Below the pieces are notes generated by a model, which searched no databases, had not been told where the DNA came from, and worked only from the letters and a program-made list of their open reading frames with translations. A program made the translations under genes and the position numbers. A stretch of 33,769 nucleotides of DNA from Saccoglossus kowalevskii (lineage: Eukaryota; Hemichordata; Enteropneusta; Harrimaniidae), in NCBI RefSeq assembly GCF_000003605.2, contig NW_003156743.1:51692-85460 (forward strand), in the 5' to 3' direction. Positions 10,891 through 21,900 of the stretch are shown one piece after another (positions within the stretch are counted from its first letter, which is position 1; every line of letters begins with the position of its first letter).

Positions 10891-11110
10891 TCGTTAGCTA
10901 TGAAGTGGAATCTGATTTGACCATTTTTTCGTGGAATTTCTGACGAGGCCACTGCATCACGTGTTTTGTAATTTCCACCGCGTTCATTTTTATTGGTATG
11001 TGAGCACACTGTAGTTGAACTACTATAAACAGTAACAGAATATTTCGTAGAATTGTTAAACTGACCGTGAAGCGGATCTCATGAATATGAATGATTATTG
11101 CCATGGTACC
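10891..11110 (+). repeat. CACGTG-type module and following module
   Basis: Contains gtggaatttctgacgaggcc, then ATCACGTG (10956-10963) and a CCACCGCG stretch. These are followed by gtgagcacactgtagttg and actataaacagtaacagaat, the same order as at 28.97-29.10 kb and 33.33-33.46 kb. Confidence 0.85.
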
Positions 11111-11590
11111 CTACATTAAATCTTTACATGGGGATTACAATGTTAACATTTGTGTAATGACCGAATTTGAGATCCTGGGATAGGGAATACAGCAATTTCA
11201 ACTATTTGTAATTGTATTGTTAGTTCTGGACTAAAATGGCTAATAGACCTTTTCTTTCAAGCGCCCTCTTTGGTTGAATAATATGGTGAAGGTAGTGTCC
11301 TCAAATTTGCAGTTTTAATCAATATCAATGCGTTTTAATAAAATAATGCGTTGAATAAGAGTAAGCTAGGCATAGGCCCGATTAAAAAATGTCATCAATG
11401 AAAATGATAGAATGGTGACAGAGATATAGTATTATGGCCAAAAATAAAAAAAAACCGTTATTCGACCATCTTTGATCTGGTTATGAAACAAACGAATGAA
11501 AATAGTACATAAATCTTGGAAATATAGTAGAAAGGCCAACAAGTCAGATGGCTGTCAATCGTCCATCCTTGATCCTGACGAACAGAAGCA
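11111..11590. other. Unassigned DNA with a diverged edge of the next repeat
   Basis: No gene seen. From about 11533 (agtcagatggctgtcaatcg) the sequence resembles a decayed copy of the 256-bp tandem unit that follows. Confidence 0.4.
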
Positions 11591-12063
11591 CGGACGGTCG
11601 GAGGATATGTATTCTAACATGTATAATCTATGTACTAAATTTGAATGAAAACTGACAAGGCATGTCCAAAATACGACATTTTCAAAACACAAGATGGCTG
11701 CCAGTCGGCTATTTCGAATTGAATTGCTGAACCACTGCATGTGCATATGTCCCACATAAAGTACTAGAAACATGCAAAGAATGAATGGAATCGGCCCAAA
11801 GGATTTTGAAATATGACTCCGGACGACGGACGTACGGGTGAACGCACGGACGGTCGGAGGACATGTATCCTAACATGTATAATCTATGTACAAAATTTGA
11901 ATGAAAATCGACAAAGCCTGTCCAAAATACGGCATTTTCATAAAACAAGATATCTGCCAGTCGGCCATTTTGAATCGAAGCGCTAAACCACTGCATGTGC
12001 ATATTTCCCACATAAAGTACTAGGCACATGCAAATAATGGATTCTGAAATATGGCTCCGGGCG
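11591..12063. repeat. 256-bp tandem repeat with CGGACGG edges
   Basis: Copy 1 is 11591-11846 and copy 2 is 11847 to about 12063. Both start with cggacggtcggagga and share aacatgtataatctatgta, tgtccaaaatacg, aagat-ctgccagtcgg and ccactgcatgtgcatat. The array ends in further GACGGACGG repeats. The minus-strand frames at 11555-11773 and 11709-12074 translate the two copies into similar peptides only because the DNA is repeated. Confidence 0.9.
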
Positions 12064-12086
12064 GGGGGACGCACCGACGGACGGAC

Positions 12087-12136
12087 GGAGACAGAATTAT
12101 AAGTCTCCGTTTTAGGAATTTGTCCGAACGGAGACT
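12087..12136. repeat. Small hairpin with three alternating complementary arms
   Basis: AGTCTCCGTT (12102-12111) and AACGGAGACT (12127-12136) form a perfect 10-bp stem with a 15-nt loop. A further cggagac at about 12087-12093 could instead pair with gtctccg (12103-12109), so two mutually exclusive hairpins are possible. It sits at the end of the GACGGACGG array and may be the terminus of a small DNA element. Confidence 0.75.
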
Positions 12137-12165
12137 AATAAAGCGCGTAGTTGTTGCTGCGTTAC

Positions 12166-12561
12166 TGTAATAAAGACAATATTCTCTATCAATAATCCGC
12201 CCAAAACAGGAATATTTCTACTAATTCGGTTGTTTTTTTCGACGTTTTTCGAAAAACCTGCGGTTAGGCTGCGAACATTCCGGAGGGGGTGAAACGAAAG
12301 AGCATCGCCAGGCGATGGACGCGGGGCTCTTTGGCAACTACCGCAAACGTATCGTGTCCAGTCATTGGTTGGCCACATATAGGTACAAATACGCGTTCTA
12401 TTTTTACGCGTTAAATGTGGCTCGTCCGTTTCATCCCCTCTGGAATGTTCTACTTTCCACTATATCGCAGATTTTTCGAAAAACGTCCAGAAATCACAAG
12501 AATTAGTAGACATATTCCTGTTTTGGGCGGATTATTGATAGAGAATAATGTCTTTATTACA
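12166..12561. repeat. Long imperfect inverted repeat (foldback element)
   Basis: The left arm (12166-12303) is the reverse complement of the right arm (12420-12561), with a loop of about 116 bp. The match includes a perfect 35-bp core, 12181-12215 against 12512-12546. Further matches are ttttcgaaaaac and the gtgaaacg edges. The loop begins at a 15-bp palindrome (catcgcc-a-ggcgatg, 12303-12317). The structure suits a foldback-type or MITE-like element. The frames at 12112-12378 minus and 12415-12678 plus are mirror images of one another produced by the inverted arms. Confidence 0.9.
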
Positions 12562-12689
12562 AAAATGCTGAAAAACCGGGAGTTTTTGCCTCAGTTATTT
12601 TTTTATCGGCGAAAAACTTCGAACTCGGCAAATTTTGTTGCTCAACTTCCCTCTATCATATACACCCAGCGACACTGATGCTAGCTGAC

Positions 12690-13270
12690 TGTGGTTGGCC
12701 TGGGAATCATGCCGACTGCACGTGCTACGTCAATTGATGTATGATTGATTATGCACAGAGAAACAGACATGTATTCGAACACCAGTTATAAACACACGAT
12801 AGTCATGCATGTACTTAACTTAGAATACCTGTCCCGTATCAATCAACTAAAATACTCTGCGTGAAAGCATAATTCCGTCTCGTACCAATACAAGTGCCAC
12901 GGAATGAATTCGATGCGATTCGCTTGCATAATACCTGTCGCTAATCTGAATTTGGATGAGATTCCTCATGAATTTTACAAAATCTAAAACTCGTGTGTTT
13001 TCTTCAGACCATACAAAGTGGTTATGCGACTTTAATGTTCAAAATGTAAACATGATATCGCAATGTATTGCTTTGCGGAAGAAACAGTACACAACTCTAC
13101 AATTGCATTTTTTAATTTCCCTAGTCTCCACTGCAATTGCCCACAGTGTATTTGTTACACAAGGAAATGGATCTCGCACAACAGTTCGAACAAATTTGCG
13201 TTAACCATTTTAAGTGCATTTAAAGTGTCTCATACAATTAACTTCGTAGACATTCCAGCGTTTCGAACTC
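12690..13270 (+). repeat. Repeat segment paralogous to 29.93-30.83 kb
   Basis: Collinear matches to the second copy include gcacgtgctacgtcaattg, accagttataaac, gtgtgaaagcataattcc, gaatttgg followed by actcctcatgaatt, and tgtaaacatgatatcgca, ending near gcaattgccc. The second copy carries about 415 bp extra between cacaact and gttgcatttt. The frames at 12956-13204 and 13063-13278 fall in this repeat and are not supported as genes. Confidence 0.85.
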
Positions 13271-14477
13271 GAGCTTGATTATTGGTCGAATACATTTACT
13301 TCAAAGAATCTTCACCACAAGAGGGCGTGATTTTCATTGTGCACTGCGCTCTGGGCGCTGGGAGAGTCTTCAATAGTTTAAAATTACCACGATATATCGA
13401 CACGTGAACAACTCACGTATTCAGGCAGAACAAATGTGATCGGCGACTAAAAATTATTATTCTTTGTTTATATCTTCGAAAACCATCCTTTCACAAGTAT
13501 ACAGTTAGTTTAAACCGGATTTAGGGTATTTGAGTATATATATAAATAAATGTAAATATAGAAGAATAAGCTCAGATAGAATGACACCGAATTTGTCGGT
13601 CAGCGTTATATATCTCGTGAATCAACATTCTTAATATAAATAAGAATAAATGTCTTTTCTGGATGGTGGAATAACATTGTCAGTTCCAAGTGCCCCCTGT
13701 CCACAGTTCTCGTAAATTGTCACTTACTCTGTCGCAAATCGTAGTGAATTATCTGTGGCCCAACAGGATTATTCTCTAATTGAGCGAGTAAATAGAAAAT
13801 TGTTTTCCCAAAATAAGGTATCATCCTAGTTCAAAAGATAACATAGTTTTGTATTATTTAAACAATTCTTCTGTTCACCAATAAGTCGCGATATTTAGAT
13901 ATTTATTTTGTCTAGGTGCCTTTCGATTAATAAATATAATGTTATTTTTCACATAATACATACAATAATTTAAAGCTATTTTTACATCTAAAATCTATAA
14001 TATTCATAATCATAGTAATAATACCACTAATAATTGTAACAGATTGTTCGATATCTGGTAATCTTCTTTATATGTTGTGGTCGAGATACTTCCTTCAAAC
14101 GATTCCTCTTCTTGAATAAAGCGATCCTGTACTAGACTGTTTGCGTTGCAAGTAACTACGGTTACTTACGGATACACTGTTTGGGTATGCAATAAATACG
14201 ACGAAGACAGTATATGAATTTAATGCAGTTCTTTTCTTGCCTAGCTTGCGGGGGAATAAGTAATTAAGATACTAAAAATATTCAAAAAATTGTTAGATAT
14301 TTCGTTAGAGAATGTCGCCAATATTATATTCAATTCAGAAAATGTATATATGAAAGTTTACAAATAACAACATGGTACAAACATTTTTATTTCAGTCAAA
14401 ATGTGACGGGAAGTTCATGCGAACTATAAATAAGAGTTAACATTTCTAATCTTTAATTAATTAGATGTATTACAAAT
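13271..14477. other. Unassigned AT-rich DNA
   Basis: Very AT-rich sequence with no frame, repeat family or RNA that I recognise. Confidence 0.45.
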
Positions 14478-14657
14478 ATGCCGAAGTCCTATCTTTCCAA
14501 GTTTCGTAATAGGATTTTGGGTGGAACAGCGAGCTCCATATTTTTCAAGGAGATCGACGAAATCCCATCGGCCGAAACGTATGCTGATACTTTTAATGAT
14601 GGATATGTTGCCCACCAACCAACATTTGCTATTTCAAAACCTGTAGACTATGTGTTG
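14478..14657 (+). other. Candidate coding exon (60 codons), unknown product
   Basis: The frame opens at ATG 14478 after very AT-rich DNA and has visibly more mixed codons than its surroundings (MPKSYLSKFRNR at the start, SAETYADTF in the middle). It ends at a possible splice donor, TTG|GTAACG, at 14657/14658. The unspliced frame stops after two more codons. I do not recognise a domain. A strong acceptor lies 400 bp downstream, and joining them would keep phase 0. It may be a real first exon, a short gene or a chance frame. Confidence 0.3.
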
Positions 14658-15060
14658 GTAACGTGAACCATGCGTCGTAAATAGTGGTACATGGAAGGTT
14701 GGGTGGCTCTGTAACGATACATCATAAATTTTAGAAACCTTGGTGGTTATACGAAATTTACATCATACACATTGTAGACTATTCGGTAGATACATAAACT
14801 ATAAGTAATATATTGTAGATCAGTGGTTTGTTATGTTAGCGATACTTCGTTAACATCACCACCGGATTAATTGATTTAAACCTATCGTCAGTCCTGTCCT
14901 ACTACCTTCTATGATTTGTATAAGCCAGACACAATTTAATAACCAATTACAGGAAAGATAGCCAATGATGAGATAATTATAGTTACACATTTCCGCACTA
15001 TTGAAGCATCAGTCAATAAACATCGTCATACTTGGATTTATGCGTCAGCTGTTTTTTTCA

Positions 15061-15250
15061 GATTTTGAGCCTTATTACTTTATATCTGGAATTATGTGTG
15101 TTATTAATGCCACACCCTCTAAGCAATCAGTTTGCCGCCGGTTATTGTACTGTTAATATGCCCCTCTTGGACACGCTGCCAATACCTCCACAACTACCAC
15201 ATATAGCCATGATCCTGTTTTCGCACCAGTATTACCAACCACAACATTGA
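15061..15250 (+). other. Candidate exon after a strong acceptor
   Basis: A good polypyrimidine tract and acceptor (gctgtttttttcag) end at 15060. In phase 0 from the candidate exon upstream, the next 62 codons open with a hydrophobic stretch (LSLITLYLELCVLLM, possible membrane helix) and reach a stop at 15250. Another frame also reads as protein-like in two pieces (FEPYYFISGIMCVINAT, then TTTTYSHDPVFAPVLPTTT) but has a stop between them. The competing readings leave open a real exon or a decayed gene. Confidence 0.25.
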
Positions 15251-15389
15251 TGCAATTCCTCCACAACCCAAGCAATATATGGCTGCAGACTAGAGATAAA
15301 TCCTAATCTCTATTACAAAAAAACTAACGATTTATCACCACGCCATACAACGCGGGTCAGAAGACATAACATGTTATCACCAGAACAAT

Positions 15390-15562
15390 GAATATGTATG
15401 GTGCTCATACAGTTGAGAATGTATACACTCTAGGTGAGAGATTTAGTGTGATTGCATCAGTTTTTAGCTTTGAAATTCATCACATTGTGTCTCAATGGAA
15501 TGATACTATTTCTGCGCGATGGCCAAAACGGCAAGAAATAGAATATTTACGTGGTAACTGAG
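15390..15562 (+). other. Small coding-like frame, unknown product
   Basis: A 57-codon frame from ATG at 15390 to a stop at 15562 has protein-like composition (GAHTVENVYTLGERFS, then SARWPKRQEIEYL). A CTAG|GTGAGA donor-like site lies inside it. Further downstream (about 15630-15730) another frame reads PGAFHIPQDVFLLDHQEYP before a stop. With the two preceding patches this may be the remains of one plus-strand gene. I recognise no family. Confidence 0.2.
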
Positions 15563-15776
15563 ATGTTTTTCAAATGCAACTGGTACAATTTTGAAAGTGT
15601 GTTTCTTCTCAGATAATAAGATAATAACTGATCATCGGTGTTTCCTGGGGCATTTCACATACCACAAGACGTATTTTTATTGGACCACCAGGAATATCCG
15701 AATGTACATCCTTCGATCGATGAAAAGATTTAACCGACGTAACATGACTATACCACATCGTCGTGATCGACTGTGA

Positions 15777-16379
15777 AATTAAGGTGGTTTATGCCTGTTG
15801 TTTCAGGCATGTGTACCTACTTGGCACAGCGACAAATGTATGTATTTTGTGAAGTGAGATGAACGTTTAGATGAAAGAAACACTGCTTTGTTTTATTTGC
15901 ACTGTTGTGTTGCAGTTACTTTCATTTTTCTACATGATTAATGACATGCAAAATCACGCGGTATAGTTTTATTTTCTAGCAAAACTGTGAACATTACCCC
16001 CAGATACAAAGATTCTCTTGTTTCATGCTACAAATAACTAATTAGAGAATAAAACTAGTGGATTTGATATTATTTCCATGTATTGATTATGTATGCTTCT
16101 GTTGTGAGTTGTTAACGTGTAGTAATCGTTTGATTGTCCCTACTTGCTTGGAAGCTCAACAATATCATGAATATTTACCCAAATCTATGCAAGAATTTAA
16201 ATTTCATTAGTCATATTTTCCATTAAAATGACGAAAATAATTGTTTACTTTAATTCATAGTTTGTATCATTTAAAAAAATATTTACTGGGAAAATGGGGA
16301 CGCGCACTGAGTGATGATGTTACGGTTTGGCCACGGCTGGACAATGCACGTGCGATTCGGCAGCCGTTCAAAACAATTC
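15777..16379. other. Unassigned AT-rich DNA
   Basis: No supportable feature. Confidence 0.4.
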
Positions 16380-16510
16380 ACTCACCTTGACTACAATTTA
16401 CAGGCGCAATAGCATGTACGTTTCATGCAGCCAATCGCGAAAATAAAAATGGAAATCTTTTATTCAGCCAATTAAGACAAAGAATGTGAACGAAAGGTGG
16501 TCTAGTGGAA
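16380..16510 (-). promoter_or_regulatory. Possible minus-strand promoter and first exon with splice donor
   Basis: Read on the minus strand, two ATTGGCTG boxes (inverted CCAAT) about 40 bp apart, with AATAAAAG after the first, are followed by a perfect donor context, TCAAG|GTGAGT, with the exon end at 16386. No coding exon was found downstream on that strand within the window. The site is therefore only suggestive. Confidence 0.25.
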
Positions 16511-17289
16511 TGAAAAATACAGCTTATGGCCAATTATAGGACGTGTATCATCCATTTCGTTTAATTGTGATTTCAACTTGCAGCCGCTAAGATAGATCAG
16601 GCAGCAATAACTACGCCCATCGGGTCATCAAATATTGCACATTTCCAAATTTCTAGTATGGTAACACAGCCACTCCATTCGAATGTACTAACACGTATTT
16701 GAATATCTTTCATAACAGGGAAACTTGAACTCGCAATACTCATTTTGAAGTAAGAACCCAAGTTGAAGAAACACAACAATATATATATATATATAATTAC
16801 GTAAATATTTTTACTTTATGTAATACAACAATCTCAAAATTAAAACAAACAATTCATTCTTTTTACATCATGCACATTGAAAGTTTTGGAAGTGTACTCG
16901 AAAACCGGTGTCTATCTTGTATCGTGGTCAATATTTCAGTTAAATAAAAATAGACAAAACAATTAGTTTACTAACTTGCAGTTTAAACACTTCAGACACA
17001 TTCTGCAATCACTAGAAATTTACTTTACATACGTGACTAACATATTCATTATTTCTAATTTAAATACATTGCAGGTAAACATTAATTAAAACACTCTAAA
17101 TATACTATTGTAAGTAATTAGTAAAATGTTAACAAGGGAGTTCATGAATAAAGAAAACAAAACAATATCTACACAACACACTTATGCGAGCACGTTATTG
17201 TGGACATGCATTATACCCATGTGATGTCATATTTGCATTTTACATGATTCAGGTATGGTTTGTTGCTGGTAGTTTTATGGTTAGCAATG
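16511..17289. other. Region 3' of the FAM111-like gene
   Basis: This should hold the 3' UTR of the minus-strand gene. No canonical AATAAA is visible on the minus strand between the stop codon and the (AT)n run at about 16779-16795; only weak variants such as CATAAA (near 17273) and AGTAAA occur. The 60-aa minus frame at 16597-16779 is not supported. Confidence 0.45.
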
Positions 17290-18913
17290 CTATAAACGTA
17301 ATCTATTTTCAAATAAGTCTTTCCAAATACCGAGGATATTTTGTTGGTTAGCTAGAACTTTAGCATGTTTCATAATTTCGAATATAGAAACCCCTTGTTC
17401 AAAGACGTAGTGATTATCTGTTTCAGTGAATGGAAAGCCGCGGGTGTGAAGAGCAATAATAATCCCTTCGTTTGTGAAAACTGGGGACCCTGACGCGCCG
17501 TGAAACAAGCACGTTTCATAATTTATACGTCTAGTATCGGAAGAAACCATGATATCATCTAGTGAAAAGCTTTTCTGATAATACACAGGGAATTTATTAA
17601 GCGAGGTAATGTTGGTTGTACATCGAGCATCTAAAAGCATTGCTTGGCCCTGAGGATGGCCTAATATATTTATAGCCGAATGCTCACTGGGAATTTGACC
17701 TAGATTACCAGTTAACGATGCTGGAATTTGTTGGTCTTTATTATGGTCAGATATACCATTGGTGTCTTGCACATCAATTTCCATATCTTCGTCAATGTCT
17801 AATTCTAAAATTGCATAGTCAAGGTCCTCGATTTCACTGAAGAAAGGCATATTGAATTTCATTCCTTCGTATCGCAATGTATATTTTGTTAAGCTGTGTT
17901 GTGTACTAACAAAATTAAAACTAATAGTTACATCATTTGGTCTAAATGGATTTGCCCTCATTGCGTCGTATATCAATCTAACTACGTGGTAATTAGTTAT
18001 GATGTACTTAGAGCCCAATCTGAAAACAGTGGAATTCATACTATGAGGCCACTTTATAATACCTACTGATTTCTGTAGATGATTCAAGATATTTAAAGGA
18101 ATGGCTGTGAAAGTTGAACTAAATAAATTTGACAACCGATTCCTTACATTATTTGCAGTTGCCTTGGGTTTAGTCTGTTGCAATACCTTACGAACTTCTT
18201 TAGCGGTGTCTTCAATTTCACCAAGTTTCGACAAAATGAAATTAGCGTCTACAGATCGATCGATTTGCTGTGGTCTCCCGTGAGACACTGAAGCGATTCT
18301 ACTAGAGCCGCCTTGTTTTGCCCCCAACCAAATGACAGAAAATATTTTACCAATATAGCTTGAAGCCTGTTGGTCTAAGCTAACATTATTTTCCCCAGCT
18401 GAAGTTTCTCTAAGTTCACAATTTCTAATTTTCTCTGTAAAACGTCCGTCGCGTGTTAAGGCATCAGACAGAGTATCGTCCTGAATGACCATGACACCTA
18501 CAAGTTGGTTTTTGTAATGACAATGATTTAAAAATGTAACCATTCGGTTCGGTTTATGTTTGTCGACATAACTAACATAAAATATACCGAGATAGCTATC
18601 CCCTTGTTCGAGCTGTCTTCTGTACTCCGTTACTTTGGGTTGAACCTTTTTTTCAATGACGACTAAATTCTCCCCTGCTACTAACTTCGCAGGCATGCCA
18701 AAGTTAGGAATATACCTATCTATGTTGCGTTGTTCACTAACGTTCACTTCCGGAAACAAATTGTTGATGATTGATTTGTATTTGTATTGATCGAGAAAAT
18801 GCTTAGTTACATCAAGAATAGTATGGTGTTCGTCAAATTCCAATTTGTGTTTTTTTAGTTCCTTGCCCATTTTCATGTGAAACGTTAATGTATTTTTCTT
18901 TGTCGTTATTGTT
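17290..18913 (-). CDS. FAM111-like: Terminal exon: ubiquitin-like region and trypsin-like protease domain
   Basis: The acceptor ttcattgcag ends at 18914. The first base completes an Arg codon from the previous exon, then 12 codons precede the first internal Met at 18876, and the frame stops with TAG at 17290-17292. Numbering from that Met (528 residues), family landmarks are GMPAKL (60-65), LSDALTRDGRF (136-146), SVGIIKW (270-276), the His motif TNYHVV with H297 (codon 17986-17988), the Asp motif DLDYAILEL with D353 (17818-17820), GHPQG (406-410) and the Ser motif HGASGSPVF with S462 (17491-17493). All three catalytic residues are intact, so an active protease is expected. Residues 1-75 and about 95-180 correspond to the ubiquitin-like part of FAM111. 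A polar linker lies at about 185-255. Recognition of the family is firm; substrate and ortholog (A or B) cannot be assigned. Confidence 0.95.
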
Positions 18914-21900
18914 CTGCAATGAAAGATATATTATAATTAACATTTATTTATCATATGCAAATTATTAAAAATTAGGCAAACGATTGAAGCGTACAATTGA
19001 AGATCACGCCTTAACTAGATATTTTAATACGCACGTCCTAAAATTGGTGTTCCCTAGGTTAATAAGGCAAACTAGTTCAAAGCGACATATTTTTAGTTGC
19101 ATAACCATCTTCATTTATTAACATGTTATTTATCACTAACTAAATGATGCGAACAAATGTACGGGCCAGCAAGCATATACCCCAACATTTTTAAGACTAT
19201 TCAGACATGGAAGTTTGACACATTATGAAAATTGAAGATATTTTCGCTTATCATTTATGTTAATACCTTTTCAGGTCCAAGTCCACTTTAGATGCACTTC
19301 CTGTAGCAGGTGCCTCTTCATGGCGACCACCTGGAATAACAGATGGAGATTTATGTATATTCTAAACTACATCCTATAGATTATGTGGAACATATTCACA
19401 ATGCAAACACATATCAAACCTATTAATATTCTTGCACTCGGTTTTAAAGGTTGTTGGCAAAGGTTGTGGTTTCATATTAAGCTCAGTGTCGACAGATGAA
19501 CACAACTTCCAGTAATAGATCCTACACCAGCGTAGCTTACAACACTGCGCGCGATCTAACTTTGTTGTCTTGGGGAATTCTCTGATTGCTTGTCTCAGTG
19601 CGGGGAATTATTTAAATAATGTCCTGCCCGCGGGGCAATATCTACATAATGGCCGCTCGCCATCTAGATACAAAGTCAACAATCATGTCAATTTAAGAGA
19701 CTATGCAATCCATAATCAATATATGTTTATAGAAAATACCAAATTGGAAAATTATGATACAAAACGCAACGATCCTGCTTGCGTTCGAAGTCGCAAAGTT
19801 TCATAGGGCATTCTACTTTGATCGATCAGAAATTCGGTATCAGTCGTCGGTTTTCAAATCTTGTCACGTTCATAAATACACATAAATTGATTATCCAGAG
19901 TAACGTATTAGTAGTTCACTTGCGACATCTTTAATATGCAAAGCTTATGTTAAAAATGATTAAAACAATCAGAGATTAACTCATGCATTATGCTGTATAG
20001 AAATTTAGCCCATGTTTTGTAAGCTAAAACGTCTCAGACATACTTTTGGTGTATGTGACCTTGAATGCACATCAAGACAAAATAATTGGTTAACCAGTGA
20101 AAATATAACCAAGTGAAGTAGCGTTAGAAAATTAAAGAGAACATGATTAACTTTACTCAGTGGATTACTTATATTCCACATCTAAAACGTAGTACTGAAC
20201 AGCGATAAACCAGACAGCATGTATACACTGAGTTGTATGTTGTGTGTGACTGCTTATTTACTAAAATCACATAATCAAAGAGTACATAGCATATCAATTG
20301 CGTATACGTCTGACAATAGATTGGACTTCCATATGCAATTAATAGAAAGCTGTTTGGGACTCCAGATGATTCAACAAAGAATCCACAAAACGCGCAGTTG
20401 AGAGAAGCATAATATTTATTCAAACTAAGGCATTTCCGAAAGTTACATTCGTTTTTTAATTCATAATGAATCTTCAGTATTATGTTTTGTGTAGTTAGTG
20501 TGTAGTAAGCATAGATTTTTATTAAACTAGTGCCTATATTTATCATGTATGTCTGATCTATTTAACATAATATTGGATGATACGCGTGGTAATATAGGAA
20601 TGAATCTTTTGGAAATGCTTTAGTTTGAATGTGAGTATGTACATTTCTCTATGGTTCTTTATTAAACCATTGGGCCCCAACGATTTTCTATAGCAATTGA
20701 GTCTCCTTGAATGACGGTTTGACTAACAGCATGTGGTTATAGTTAACACTACTTACTGACAAGGGAAGTCTGTCTTCTTGGACTGCTAGTATGCATGTCA
20801 ATGCGGCATTCAGCTTCCTCTTCAGACGCACTTCTCTGTGTCTTTTTCTGGTGATCCCCTGGTATAACAGAGAGAACATATGCGTGATGACAAAATGGAA
20901 CACGTGCTAGCATTTTCGTAGGGACAAAGAAACTAAATTACAAATTTCACGATCATTTTGGCTAACAAATATAAGCAGTTGCCATTGCAGTTCAAGTTTG
21001 AAATTGTCAGTTACATAAAAATGGTACCAGCATCAAATTACTAGGTTGTGTGATTTTCACGAACAATGCATAATGATTCAACAACAATTCCAGCAAATAT
21101 GAAATAAAACATTGCATGCTAAGGTACTAGTCGCTGAGGAAAGACAATGCTTGAACACAATCTGTCAATGTATGTCCGAAAAATAGTAAAACTAACTTGT
21201 CCATTAGTCAGTCATTTTTATTACAATCACAAAGCAAACTTGCGTGCATCAAAACATTTGTATGATATGATATAAAATCGATCAATGCAGACAGAAAATT
21301 GACCAAAAATGATTTCTGATTGCCGATTCATGTTCCGATGTGAATTCCAATTTGTATTCTGTAAACTAAACTTCAGATTGAACCGGCAATGAGAAATAAG
21401 CAAACAGCCCCACATTCCCAAAGGATATCTAAGGAATGGCTAAAATACATATAAAACGCAGAATGTCAATCAGACGACCATTTTTAAACAGATTGCAAAA
21501 AATGGCGTGCATCAGAAACGCACTATGACTGCTTCCAATACCAAGTTTAATGAAATAGGTCAGAGCATGCCTGAAAACAGAGACATGTTCAATTGACGAT
21601 GTTTTTGTTTTAAATCTGTAAAGGGCCAACACAAGGAATAAACTATCATTGAAATGACACGCAGATGGACGACACATTGAGTCTAAATCACAAATCCCTG
21701 TTTCTGACAGTTATTAATAAAAGACCGATGTACTTCAAAATACTTACTGTCAGCGGACGTCTGTGTCGTAGGAACGTGACCACCATTTCTGAAAATGAAT
21801 TGTTGTTTGTTATTTTTGATGAAATAGAAATGTGAAAAAAGCTATTATAAACGATCATGAATTATAAAAAAACAACTCAGACGGACCTGGCATTATTATT

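Noticed and set aside
11555-12074. Two minus-strand frames with similar peptides, looking like a duplicated gene
   Set aside because: They are translations of the 256-bp tandem repeat; similarity comes from the DNA repeat and no known domain is present.
12112-12678. Similar peptides on opposite strands (NIVFIT/NNVFIT, HIPVLGGLLIEN)
   Set aside because: A direct result of the inverted-repeat arms, not of related genes.
18101-18283. Plus-strand frame within the protease exon
   Set aside because: Antisense shadow of the FAM111-like terminal exon.
20688-20903. 71-codon minus-strand frame as a separate gene
   Set aside because: It spans an acceptor and a donor; a different frame of the enclosed 102-bp exon joins in phase with both neighbours.
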